Shown here in pieces: positions 11,515 through 22,600 of a stretch of DNA of 64,000 bases (position 1 is the first letter of the stretch; each line of letters begins with the position of its first letter). The notes under the pieces are model-generated. The model worked only from the letters and a program-made list of their open reading frames with translations, ran no database searches and had not been told where the DNA came from. The position numbers and the translations under genes were made by a program. The DNA is from Hippasteria phrygiana. Its lineage: Eukaryota; Echinodermata; Asteroidea; Valvatida; Goniasteridae. The DNA is taken from contig JAZGUH010000026.1 of assembly GCA_037893225.1 (NCBI GenBank), forward strand, positions 248,001 through 312,000, given 5' to 3'.

Positions 11515-11720
11515 TACAATGAGTGTGTCAAGACCGGCAATGGGGGACAAGGGAAAAGAGGTTTGGCGTAGACAAAGGGTCCACGATTGACCGGACGTCC
11601 ACGATTGAAAATCGTGTACAAAACATATGGGAGGCCTTCCAAAAAAGTTAAAGTACAAATATAAGAGGGACAATAGGAGATCCGCGATTGCCGGTATTTA
11701 CACACTTGGGTGTACAGGTA
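11515..11720 (+). repeat. S3 SINE fragment (3' part)
   Basis: It matches the 3' body of the S3 element at 27866-28240 (ggcgtagacaaagggtccacg, aagtacaaa, gattgccggtatttacac) but lacks the tRNA-like head, as in a 5'-truncated retroposon. Confidence 0.6.
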
Positions 11721-13329
11721 AAAACACTATAGAAACACTACGCATGAATACACACTCAGAATTTAAAATCAGTAAAAAACAATTACGTTCCAATATATAC
11801 AAACAAATCATAATGTGATTCCTGAATGTGAAAAGTACTTTTTAAAAATCCAGCTCATCAATGAATTGCTTTGGGAAAAAAATGCCACATTTATCACACA
11901 GTCTAAGAAAGCCTATTATTGTGTCTAGGACAAAACAAAATTCCAATTGGCACCATTATTTAAAGCAAAAAGAAATTAATGCCCCTATGTGCTAATGGCT
12001 TTTTTCCTGTTACAAATTGAATTGTCTGTGTGTGGTGTGATTTTGGGAGAGTTGTCAAACCGTCACCCGACTACCACTAGCCTCAATACGGACATCACAG
12101 TGTCTGTACAGCACGTAACAAGGCCAGAGCTGGTTGGACTAAGTGTGCACGAAGCACAGTACGACCCTGACAAAATTAACATTTACACTTATTCCGCAAT
12201 AAAACTTTATGAGATCTATAACAAAACTACAGCAAAAGTCTGATAGTAGCATATAGGGGCTTCAACGTCTATAAAACACGATAGCTTTTTCTAAGCATAT
12301 AAACCACAAACCAAGTACTATGATAAATAAGCAATTTTTACAGCCAAATTTGAAATACATCATGACCAGACAAATCACACTAATTTCTGCATTAGCAGTT
12401 TCTGGGTGAAATTTCTCTGGTATAAATTATTTTGACCGTAATTCCAATAAAACCATACACACTGAAAACTTCTCTTTGGTATATTCTCACAGTTATTGTG
12501 ACCTGTTGGACAAAAAAATCAGTCCCATGTTGCAAGATTGAGTGAAATAGTGACAGAATAGGGCAAAGCAGAAGCTTCCATACAGGATATATCATGGCTT
12601 GCTGGGTTACTCTGTGCTACCCTTTACCTCCTGAATCCACCAAAATCCACCAAAATCCACCAAATTCCACCAAATTCCACCACTTGGTTGGGATTTATTT
12701 TAGAGGCTTTCCAATACTAGACTTTCGTTATATTTCACTGTACACATCACTAGCTCGCATTAAGTTTTACTAGCCTGTAGGATTATTTTTATACACTTTC
12801 CAGAATATCAACAAAATATTGCTATTTCACACCTGTAGATGCAGGTTCCTGTTTTTTTTCCAATATCCCACTATAAAGTGAAAAAGTCAATTTTTCTAGG
12901 CAACAGGAGTTTCTTTTTATTAGTGTCCATACATGGACACAGTAAAAAAAATCAAGCAGTTTTGATCAAGTCAGAAACAGAGAAACGATTACGTTACATA
13001 GGGTTCTTGAATCTTTTTAATAAGTATAACAAATGCGCAGTTGGGTTTAACATGCTGTACACAATGATGGATTTTGGCAGATTCAAGGTTTCTAGCAAAA
13101 CTCCTGGGTTTAAAGAGTTCAAGATGTGAATGTTCAAACTCATTCTTTTTCTTCACAAGGTCGAAAAGACTCATGTCAGAAAATAAGCCTTGCGTAAGAG
13201 CAAAAACACTGGAACAAACCAGAAAAAGTGAAAATCCCTTTCTCTCCTTGTTTTCCTCCAAACTTATTCCAGTAGCTTCGCGATAAATACGATTTGAAGC
13301 TTTGCACGGTAAGTACGATACAAGAAATA
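11721..13329. other. Intergenic DNA, no gene seen
   Basis: Low-GC sequence. A possible small element with ends gcccctatgtgcta / tagcatataggggc spans about 11981-12261. A short tandem of the 10-mer aatccaccaa lies at 12636-12682. I found no exon with recognisable protein similarity. Confidence 0.45.
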
Positions 13330-13525
13330 CTTGGAAGATGTGTGGTTCTGAAAAGAACCGGGATGAGTGTGTAACTCGACGTTTCGGACAGTGTGCTCTG
13401 TCCGTCCTCAGGAGTGTGAAAATGTACGTATACTCTTACACTCCCGAGGACTGACAGAGCACACTGTCTGAAACATCGTGTTACACACTCATCCTGGTTC
13501 TTTTCAGAACCACAAATCTTCCAAG
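13330..13525. repeat. Near-perfect palindrome of about 190 bp
   Basis: The left arm (gtggttctgaaaagaacc, gatgagtgtgtaac, gacagtgtgctctgtc) is repeated in reverse complement on the right (gacagagcacactgtc, gttacacactcatc, ggttcttttcagaacc). The centre is around 13430. It could form a cruciform or a long RNA hairpin. It is probably a foldback transposon. Confidence 0.7.
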
Positions 13526-13661
13526 GAGAGATTTATTTCACATGGTGTTACCCGCAATCTCAGTCTTTCTCTTAGCTTTGCGCTATCTGAAACCAGAAGA
13601 ATAACTTGAAAACAAGAAATATATGTTTCATACATTTTTCACTCTCCGCTTCCCCGTGCCG

Positions 13662-13986
13662 TTAACCCTAACCTTTCCAAATCCTCCAAAATCCTCTTTG
13701 CCGAATGGAGGAATAAGGAGGATTGAGGGTCTTTGCAAGTTGAAGTATTAGAGGATTTTTAGAGGAAAATGGAGGATCCAGGTCATCAGGCCCAATCTGG
13801 TGATTGATGATTTTGGAGGATTGAGGTTACTGGGGTGTTTATCCAAAACCCACTGGAGGATTTTGCAAGATTCAGGCAGTGGTCCCCAGTAACAAACATT
13901 GGAGGATTTTGGAATCGGGGGATATTGGAGGATTCAGGTTAATACAATGTACATGTAGGAAAGATGATGTAGGGAGTTAGGGTTAA
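13662..13986. mobile_element. TTAA-bounded MITE, family B ('aggattttggagga')
   Basis: It begins TTAACCCTAACC and ends GGGTTAA. The body repeats ggaggatt-type words. Copies occur reversed at 34245-34587 and, split by another element, at 56680-57685. Confidence 0.7.
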
Positions 13987-14355
13987 TGAAAGTTTAAATC
14001 AAGCAACAAGCAACTAATTATTGCCAAATGGTCGAAAACTTCATTATCCAATTAATACGTTAAGTTCATTTCTTCAACTGCTTTTGTCTCTTTGAAACAA
14101 TTTCAGGCAATCATGATTAGTCTACTTACGGAATAATATTTTTTGTTGCACAAATTATATATTAAATCTGTCCAAAACTCATCTACGCAAAGTTGAAGAC
14201 CATTAAAAAAGTCCTTGTAGAAAAATATGATTAATGGTTGCGGAAATATCATTTTCATAGTTAGAACAGCTGAATTATACACAAATATTCCCATCAAATC
14301 GGAATTATTTTCCCTTAATATAAAGAAGTACTATACTTGAACATGATAAAACTTC

Positions 14356-14510
14356 AACCAACCCTAACCCTGCCAGACGCAGCACAGTGCATCTGTGGTG
14401 ACAGTTTGACCTTGCTGCATTTTGCACACAAGTCAATGTGACAAAGTATGCAATCTGATGCGTCTGGCAGGGTTTCTAGCCAAAATACCCTGGAGGGTTA
14501 GGGTTAATTC
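14356..14510. mobile_element. TTAA-type MITE, family C ('ccagacgcagcacagtgca')
   Basis: The body reads ccctaaccctgccagacgcag... and ends ggagggttagggttaa. The same unit with both TTAA ends is at 54950-55085. The left TTAA has decayed here. Confidence 0.65.
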
Positions 14511-14902
14511 CTTTTTCCCTTCAATTTAAACCTGATCAAACACACTGGAATGTACCCAATTACATTATTCAACAGATGTTTTATAAAACAAATTTGTGAT
14601 GGAAAAATGGGAAAAAACTATTGAAATTTTAGTCACAATCAGTAGTAAAATCATACTGACAAGTGTACATTTGGTTTGAATGTAATAGAGTACCGAAGTG
14701 ATGACGTCAATCAATGCAACATTTGGAACCAGAATACATTCTAAACTGCATGTGTTTGGAACCATTGCCGCGGCAACTGACGTCAGACTTCGGTACTCTA
14801 TTGGAAATGTACATGGATACATAATTGTCTACTGAAGTGCAAGAATTTTTTACACACATGGTAAATTCCTCAAAACATGCAACCACAATCAAATCAATCA
14901 AA

Positions 14903-15318
14903 TAGGGCTGTTCATTTTCGATTAATTTAGTATTCAATTATTCGAAAGTGAGTTTGACCGAATATTCCAATATTTGATACCGGCACGGTGCCGATCAAGT
15001 TTTTCACGGGTCAGCTGCAATTGAATGCCGCGCCGGTAAAAAGTTGCACGCCAAGCACGCCGGTGTTTTATGTGCACAATTACTGGGTTTTTGCAGTAAA
15101 CTATTTTATAAGTATTAGATGTTTTACGGATGGGAAAAATAAACCTCCGTCCACAAAACAATACCGTCGACAAAAATGCGGCATTTGACACTACTAAGCG
15201 CCGTACCTTTTCTATTAAAATAGCATCAGAGTCGTATCTGTACTTGCATACTTTTTTTCTCGAATATTCGAACCGGCAAAAAGGTATTTAAATATTCGGT
15301 ATATTCGGGACAGCCCTA
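14903..15318. mobile_element. hAT-like MITE, TAGGGCTGT family
   Basis: The ends are TAGGGCTGTTC and the inverse GGGACAGCCCTA. The flanks are CAATCAAA (14895-14902) and CAATCAGA (15319-15326), a 7-of-8 match to an 8-bp target duplication typical of hAT elements. The interior has many gaatattcg words. A sister copy lies at 52510-53038. Confidence 0.75.
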
Positions 15319-15388
15319 CAATCAGAGCAGAGCATATGCAGAACAAAAACGGCGTAATCTGTCATGCATAAACAAATTGTGTACCTTC

Positions 15389-15578
15389 TTAACCCCTTGA
15401 CCTCGGGTATCATATGGGGGGGCACCGGGGCGCCAGATCGGCTTGTGCAGCCAAGCGTAACGACCACAATAACCGAACAATGGATTGAAGATGCAGAAAA
15501 TGCAGGTATATCCATCAACCGGCCAGGTGGTCTTTTACAAGCTGTGGCTGTACCCGTCAACCGGGCTCAAGGGGTTAA
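15389..15578. mobile_element. TTAA-bounded MITE, family A
   Basis: The termini are TTAACCCCTTGACCTCGG and CAAGGGGTTAA. The body shares the cttgtgcagccaagcgtaac motif with other family A copies. Confidence 0.75.
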
Positions 15579-16044
15579 AATTATGCAGAGCTGTTATGCA
15601 GAGCATTTTTTTTTCAAGAGTATGTTGGAAAAAATCCTCCATTTCTCAGCAAAATTTACAACCTGAGATCATTTCTGTCCGGCACATTTCTAATCCTACG
15701 TGGCGAAATAGTAATCATCAGGAATGGGTGTCTATAATAAGAAAACAAGTTCTTGTAACACAATTATTTAGGCAGCGTTTGTGTGTCATCTTCCATAATG
15801 AAGAACCTATTAGATTTGGTTAATTGAAAGGGGTGAGATTTGAAGAAAAAAAAAGAAAATCCACTAAACATCCGGAGGCATTAAATTTGCATGGCGCTGC
15901 TGAAAAATGCATAAGAAAACTTAATTTTCTACCAAAAGATACAGTTCAAAATTGCAAAAGATACAGTTGGTCATTTTGGAATGATAAAAACTATTTAAGG
16001 ACCATGGAAGACGTCTCACCAATAATCCTGAATTCGTCAAGCCC

Positions 16045-16163
16045 AAACAATCCACAAGGGAAACTGACTAGGTAAATTTGAATACATTTTCAACGTGAAC
16101 AAAGAAAACTGGCAGGAGCGGGATTCGAACCTGCGACCTCCGGAATACCGTACCGGCGCTCAA
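16045..16163 (-). repeat. S1 SINE, truncated
   Basis: It carries the S1 tail (aatccacaagggaaactgac) and the reversed head gcgggattcgaacctgcgac, but stops in the middle of the tRNA-like part at gtaccggcgctc. Confidence 0.65.
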
Positions 16164-16426
16164 CAAAAATCCTGAAATCAGGAAAAATCTGGAGAAACCT
16201 CACCCCTGTTGTTGCTTATTTTCAGCTGAGAGAATTACAATTGTTGGCCGATTTTCTTTATCTTTCATTTTTGGTTTTACCATTTACTTCCGACTATGAG
16301 AAATACATTTTTTCGCACACCATTCCTGAATAAGCGTAAAATGAAGAAAAAAAAAAAGCAAGCCCAATTTCCACTACAAACTTGACAGTGGTTGCTATGG
16401 TAACACAGCAGACACAAAAACGCATT

Positions 16427-16636
16427 TTAGTGTTGCAGCAGGAGACTCGTAATTACAGCTGCTAAGATCAAGATGGCGCTTGTTGCCGTGGCGATGCCAG
16501 TGGCACCTCCTGTCACCGTGTATTCGTAGGTGATTTTCCTAGTCTTGGTTTCCAGCCACTTCTTGGCAGACTGGGTCGTCAAGCGGGACTCTACCAGAGT
16601 GCGGACGCGCAGGTTGTAGCTGTTCAGCCAGTCGAT
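16427..16636 (-). CDS. XPNPEP2: Gene 2 exon 21 (last), hydrophobic C-terminal tail
   Basis: The acceptor is tttgtaacag and TAA is at 16427-16429. It encodes IDWLNSYNLRVRTLVESRL, the family's last helix, then TVTGGATG and a hydrophobic run of about 20 residues ending SLLLQH. This fits a GPI-anchor signal (attachment near GGA) or a tail anchor. Length and layout match the last exon of gene 1. Confidence 0.93.
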   Translation of the reverse strand: MDWLNSYNLRVRTLVESRLTTQSAKKWLETKTRKITYEYTVTGGATGIATATSAILILAAVITSLLLQH

Positions 16637-19600
16637 CTGTTACAAACGGTGTCAAGGAACTGTCAAAACTGACAACGCGGTACTAGTCTAAAGAAAAGCC
16701 TACACCCGATTTTACATGATGAGTCTTAGGGTTGTGATGCGTCTAAGCCCAGTAATGCATCACATGCAACACATGGTACAAACCATTGCACAAAGCCCAT
16801 ATTAGGCATTCTAGCACATCACGGTGGCTGTTTCATGTATGTACTCTCTGGTCAGATTCTCCAAAAACAGTTTCAAATTATACAGGAAATTATTGATTCA
16901 ACTAGAATTGGCACTTGCCATCTACTTAATTGAATTGTACATACAGACTTTTTTGGTGAAAATGAACTGTCACGGTCTGGCAAGGAACTGTCACGGTCTG
17001 GCAAGGAACTGTCACGGTCTGGCAAGGAACTGTCACGGTCTGGCAAGGAACTGTCACGGTCTGGCAAGGAACTGTCACGGTCTGGCAAGGAACTGTCACG
17101 GTCTGGCAAGGAACTGTCACGGTCTGGCAAGGAACTGTCACGGTCTGGTAAGGAACTGTCACGGTCTGGTAAGAAACTGTCACGGTCTGGTAAGAAACTG
17201 TCACGGTCTGGTAAGAAACTGTCACTGTCTGGTAAGGAACTGTCAAGGTCTGGCAAGGAACTGTCACGGTCTGGTAAGGAACTGTCACGGTCTGGTAAGA
17301 AACTGTCACGGTCTGGTAAGAAACTGTCACGGTCTGGCAAGAAACTGTCACGGTCTGGCAAGGAACTGTCACGGTCTGGCAAGAAACTGTCACGGTCTGG
17401 CAAGGAACTGTCACGGTCTGGTAAGAAACTGTCACGGTCTGGTAAGAAACTGTCACGGTCTGGCAAGAAACTGTCACTGTCTGGTAAGGAACTGTCACGG
17501 TCTGGCAAGGAACTGTCACGGTCTGGCAAGGAACTGTCACGGTCTGGTAAGGAACTGTCACGGTCTGGTAAGAAACTGTCACGGTCTGGTAAGAAACTGT
17601 CACGGTCTGGTAAGGAACTGTCACGGTCTGGTAAGGAACTGTCACGGTCTGGTAAGGAACTGTCACGGTCTGGTAAGGAACTGTCACGGTCTGGTAAGGA
17701 ACTGTCACGGTCTGGTAAGAAACTGTCACGGTCTGGTAAGAAACTGTCACGGTCTGGTAAGAAACTGTCACGGTCTGGTAAGGAACTGTCATGGTCTGGC
17801 AAGGAACTGTCATGGTCTGGCAAGGAACTGTCACGGTCTGGCAAGGAACTGTCACGGTCTGGCAAGGAACTGTCACGGTCTGGCAAGGAACTGTCACGGT
17901 CTGGCAAGGAACTGTCACGGTCTGGCAAGGAACTGTCACGGTCTGGCAAGGAACTGTCACGGTCTGGTAAGGAACTGTCACGGTCTGGTAAGAAACTGTC
18001 ACGGTCTGGTAAGAAACTGTCACGGTCTGGTAAGAAACTGTCACTGTCTGGTAAGGAACTGTCAAGGTCTGGCAAGGAACTGTCACGGTCTGGTAAGGAA
18101 CTGTCACGGTCTGGTAAGGAACTGTCACGGTCTGGTAAGAAACTGTCACGGTCTGGTAAGAAACTGTCACGGTCTGGTAAGAAACTGTCACGGTCTGGCA
18201 AGGAACTGTCACGGTCTGGTAAGGAACTGTCACGGTCTGGTAAGGAACTGTCACGGTCTGGTAAGAAACTGTCACGGTCTGGTAAGAAACTGTCACGGTC
18301 TGGTAAGAAACTGTCACTGTCTGGTAAGGAACTGTCACGGTCTGGCAAGGAACTGTCACGGTCTGGCAAGGAACTGTCACGGTCTGGTAAGGAACTGTCA
18401 CGGTCTGGTAAGAAACTGTCACGGTCTGGTAAGAAACTGTCACGGTCTGGTAAGAAACTGTCACGGTCTGGTAAGAAACTGTCACGGTCTGGTAAGAAAC
18501 TGTCACGGTCTGGTAAGGAACTGTCACGGTCTGGTAAGGAACTGTCACGGTCTGGTAAGGAACTGTCACGGTCTGGTAAGGAACTGTCACGGTCTGGTAA
18601 GGAACTGTCACGGTCTGGTAAGAAACTGTCACGGTCTGGTAAGAAACTGTCACGGTCTGGTAAGAAACTGTCACGGTCTGGTAAGAAACTGTCACGGTCT
18701 GGTAAGAAACTGTCACGGTCTGGTAAGAAACTGTCACTGTCTGGTAAGAAACTGTCACTGTCTGGTAAGGAACTGTCATGGTCTGGCAAGGAACTGTCAC
18801 GGTCTGGTAAGAAACTGTCACGGTCTGGTAAGAAACTGTCACGGTCTGGTAAGAAACTGTCACTGTCTGGTAAGAAACTGTCGTGTCATGTTATAAAACA
18901 ACTTTCAAAAGGAAACTTCCTAAAGTTACAATGACCCAAAGACACGTCTAAATTTTGACGTATTTCAGACTGTTGTCACCGTGCTTAACGATGATTTCAA
19001 CTCGTACATGTTGTGAGATTTGTGTAATAGTTCTTCAGATGTTTCCCAAGTTACGACATGTTAGCGCTGCAACTGGAGTTATGACACGTCGCCGGGCTTT
19101 GCGACACGCTGGGCTTTTATCTCCAATAAACCTGATTCAAGACAATAGCAGCAACACAGCTACGGGCAAATGTTGGTGGGAGGCGAGTCGGTCTCACCAA
19201 CGGTGGAAGTTATCCCGCCTGGGTCTATAGGTCTGAAAATTGGGATAATGATTTATCCTCTATTTAATTTGGACCCAGGAAAACCATAAGGGTGGTATAG
19301 GGCTGGCAACCTAAAATGCAGCCAAGCAAGCAACACATATATGTGACCGGCTCTGCAAAAAGGGGTATTACATGTATGTCGCACTATGTGAAAACACACA
19401 CAGGGCAGTTCTATGTGAAGCGGGTGAAAAAAATCTTCACATAAGTGATTTTTTTCGGTTTTTGGTTTGTTGGCTTCTGTTATATCTATATTTTCAGAAT
19501 TTATTTTCAGAAACATTAATATCGATGAATAAAGATGAAAAAATAATCTTATTTCTTTGCACTTTTTGTGCTTAAAGGCCTGTATCTCTAAATGCACTTC

Positions 19601-22600
19601 CGTTAAATTGGGAAAATACACATGTAAGAGTATACAAATGTCAAGATATCTCGAGAACACAAAATGCCACAGGGGTCAGACCTACACCAAATTAAAGCTT
19701 AGGATGTGACAAATTCAACTATGTATATAACTCATTTTTCAAATTTTGCGACATAATAGCCCTTTTTGCAGAGCCGGTCACATATGTACACAAATATTGG
19801 ACTATCGTCAAACAACAGTTGTGGCTGCCATTGGTCCATACATTAAGGGGCGGGGCCTAATGGATCTTGGATTTTTAGGAAAGCAACCAATCTAAACTCC
19901 AAGATCCATTTGTGCTACAAATCAAAGCTAAAATGATCGATGAATATTTCAAACCAAGTATGAGGTAGTGTTGGGCGACATGCACTTTTCTGGAGTCGAC
20001 GAGTCGGCAGCTTAAAAGTCGACTAAGTCGCCGACTTTTGGCCGATTAATTTTGGAAATTGGTTTGACACCAACATTATTGATAGAAACGATGCATACAG
20101 AGCTGCCAATATCTATTCAAACTCATTTCTGTATCAGTATTTTGCTCAGAAAAGCCGTATTTTTCATTTCAAATTTTAACTTTACCTAAAAATCTGATAT
20201 TTTTTTGCGCAGCATCCTAGATGTACATTGTAGTCCGCACCGCTGAAACGGCAATAAGTACCGTAACTAACACGTTGAAAACACGTGGAATTATCCACAC
20301 AGCCGATTATCCACACAGCCTATTATCCACACAGCCTATTATCCACACAGCCTATTATCCACACAGCCTATTATCCACACAGCCTATTATCCACACAGCC
20401 TATTATCCACACAGCCTATTATCCACACAGCCTATTATCCACACAGCCTATTATCCACACAGCCTATTATCCACACAGCCTATTATCCACACAGCCTATT
20501 ATCCACACAGCCTATTATCCACACAGCCGATTATCCACACAGCCGATTATCCACACAGCCGATTATCCACACAGCCGATTATTATCCACACAGCCGATTA
20601 TTATCCACACAGCCGATTATTATCCACACAGCCGATTATTATCCACACAGCCGATTATTATCCACACAGCCGATTATCGCACACTCAATCACTTCTTGTC
20701 GCAATTTGTCGAAAGTATTAATTGAAATAGATGCTTATCCTTGTTGATCCATTTCTTCGTTGGTTATTGGCAGGATTTTATTAACAAATCTTGTTGAAAA
20801 CCCTAGCTAGTGATCACGCTGATCGAGGATGGAGTTGCAGAATGAATGTGAATGTCTACATGTAGCTACCGGACTTGATACAAGGGTATTCTTCACTACA
20901 CGATAGCGGAACCTGACTATGAATTTCGGTGTTGCATGATTTAATGTCCCTCAAACAACAGACTCGCTTCAGAAGGTTTTTTTTTATACGAGTCCATACT
21001 TATTTTGCCGCATTCGCACGTACTCCCGGCCAGACATCGACATGACATGCACGATGTACATGTACACCAAGTGATTCAGACACGGCCTTAAATCGTCATC
21101 CGTGCAGTGCGAGTGCTGGCCAAGGAACAAAATCTGTGCAGACGAACTTAAAAACCACAGAGTCACGCAAAACAACATAGCGGGGGACAATACAAAGCAG
21201 CGGAAATGGTGCTCAAACGAATAATAATGAACCAATACACACGCAGTATAAAAGCATAACATGCACGACAAAACATTATCATAGTCGGATTTAGGCATTT
21301 TGAAACATGAAAAAAGTCGACTTTGTCAATAGTGGGAGTCGGAGTCGCGACTAGCGTTAATAGTCGCGACTCCGACTTAAGTCGACTGAGTCGCCCAACA
21401 CTAGTATGAGAGAAGAAAATACCAAGTGTATTTTCTATTCAACCTTCCAACCTTGCAATTGTGTGTGGTTTTTGGCACTTACCTGCCGTGGACTCAGCTT
21501 GGTGTAGTAAATCAGTCGAGGTTCAAAGGGCACCAAGGTGACCATCTCAAAGTTCATGAAGGTGTAGTCAGCGAAACGGTTCTGTTAGCCAACAAAAATT
21601 GCATCTCAATTTTACTATCTGATATTGAATATCAAGGGAAAACCTCTGTTACCAGCAAAGTAATCTATTATAAAAATTGGGGGGGGGGGGGCTGCACAAA
21701 ATGAGCTAAGTCATCCTTGAAATTCAAGTAAACCCCTACTGGTTAACCCCTGGTATGCCAAGAATAGGGCTGTGCAGCCAAGCGCAAATGCAAACATTAG
21801 GCACCACACTAAATAGAGTGATCCTTTTCATCGCACTCGGAGCCCCCTTTCGTGTGAATGAAAGCTTTCTTTCAAAAAGATCCATCTATTCATAACACTC
21901 CCATTCAAGAACAATATAGTTAAAAAATGAATGGATTAAGTAAGCGCAGGAATGTGTCTGGAGACGTCAACTGGCCAGATGGTCTTTTCAAACCGCGGCT
22001 ATGGCCGTCGTCCGTATTCAGTCTCATAAGCAAGTTCAGGTGAACCCCAATTTGCTTAGTCCAAATCAGCTGAGAACCAGTGACATGCAATATACATTGC
22101 ATGACATATTGGCTGGTAACCAATCTCCTTTCTGTGCTAAGCAAATAAGCCAGTTCGGTATTTCAACTGCACAATGACATTTTATCCCGAATGACCCGCA
22201 TGACCTAACGCACACGTGTGAACCCAAAAGGTGGTCGCACAACGCGCACGTGTTAAATTCAATCAGAATGGGCGTTCGCGTAACATGGCGTGACGTTACG
22301 TCAGCAAGTTTATCCCGAATAACCTTTGCCCTTTGAGATACCGAACTTGCTTGTTGCTTAGCAGCTCCCAGAATTGAAATTTTCCAAAAATGTCCATTTT
22401 TTCCATTTGGGAAAATCCCGACTTCAATTTTAACCATTAGAGCAATTCTGACAGATCCATGTCAGCATGGGACATGCGTGTCCAAGTCAACCGGGAATGG
22501 GCTGAAAAGTGTTTCCATTGACCAATATTGCCATAGGATTTGCCTGAAGTACAATTTTGGAAACCCTGACTTCCAATATATACTCAATAGATGAGTAACT

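Noticed and set aside
16824..18896. 690-codon open frame of NCHGLAR/NCHGLVR repeats and two reverse frames of DRDSSLP and TVTVSYQ repeats
   Set aside because: All three are read-through of the 21-bp minisatellite, whose length is a multiple of three and whose unit has no stop. They lie in an intron and carry no other protein feature.
20289..20680. Bacterial replication origin or CRISPR-like array
   Set aside because: The spacing is 16-19 bp without unique spacers and the context is an animal transposon; DnaA-box identity is a coincidence.
20221..20725. Open frames of HTAYYPHSLLSTQPI type
   Set aside because: They come from the 16-bp array inside a hAT-like element; there is no start context or similarity.
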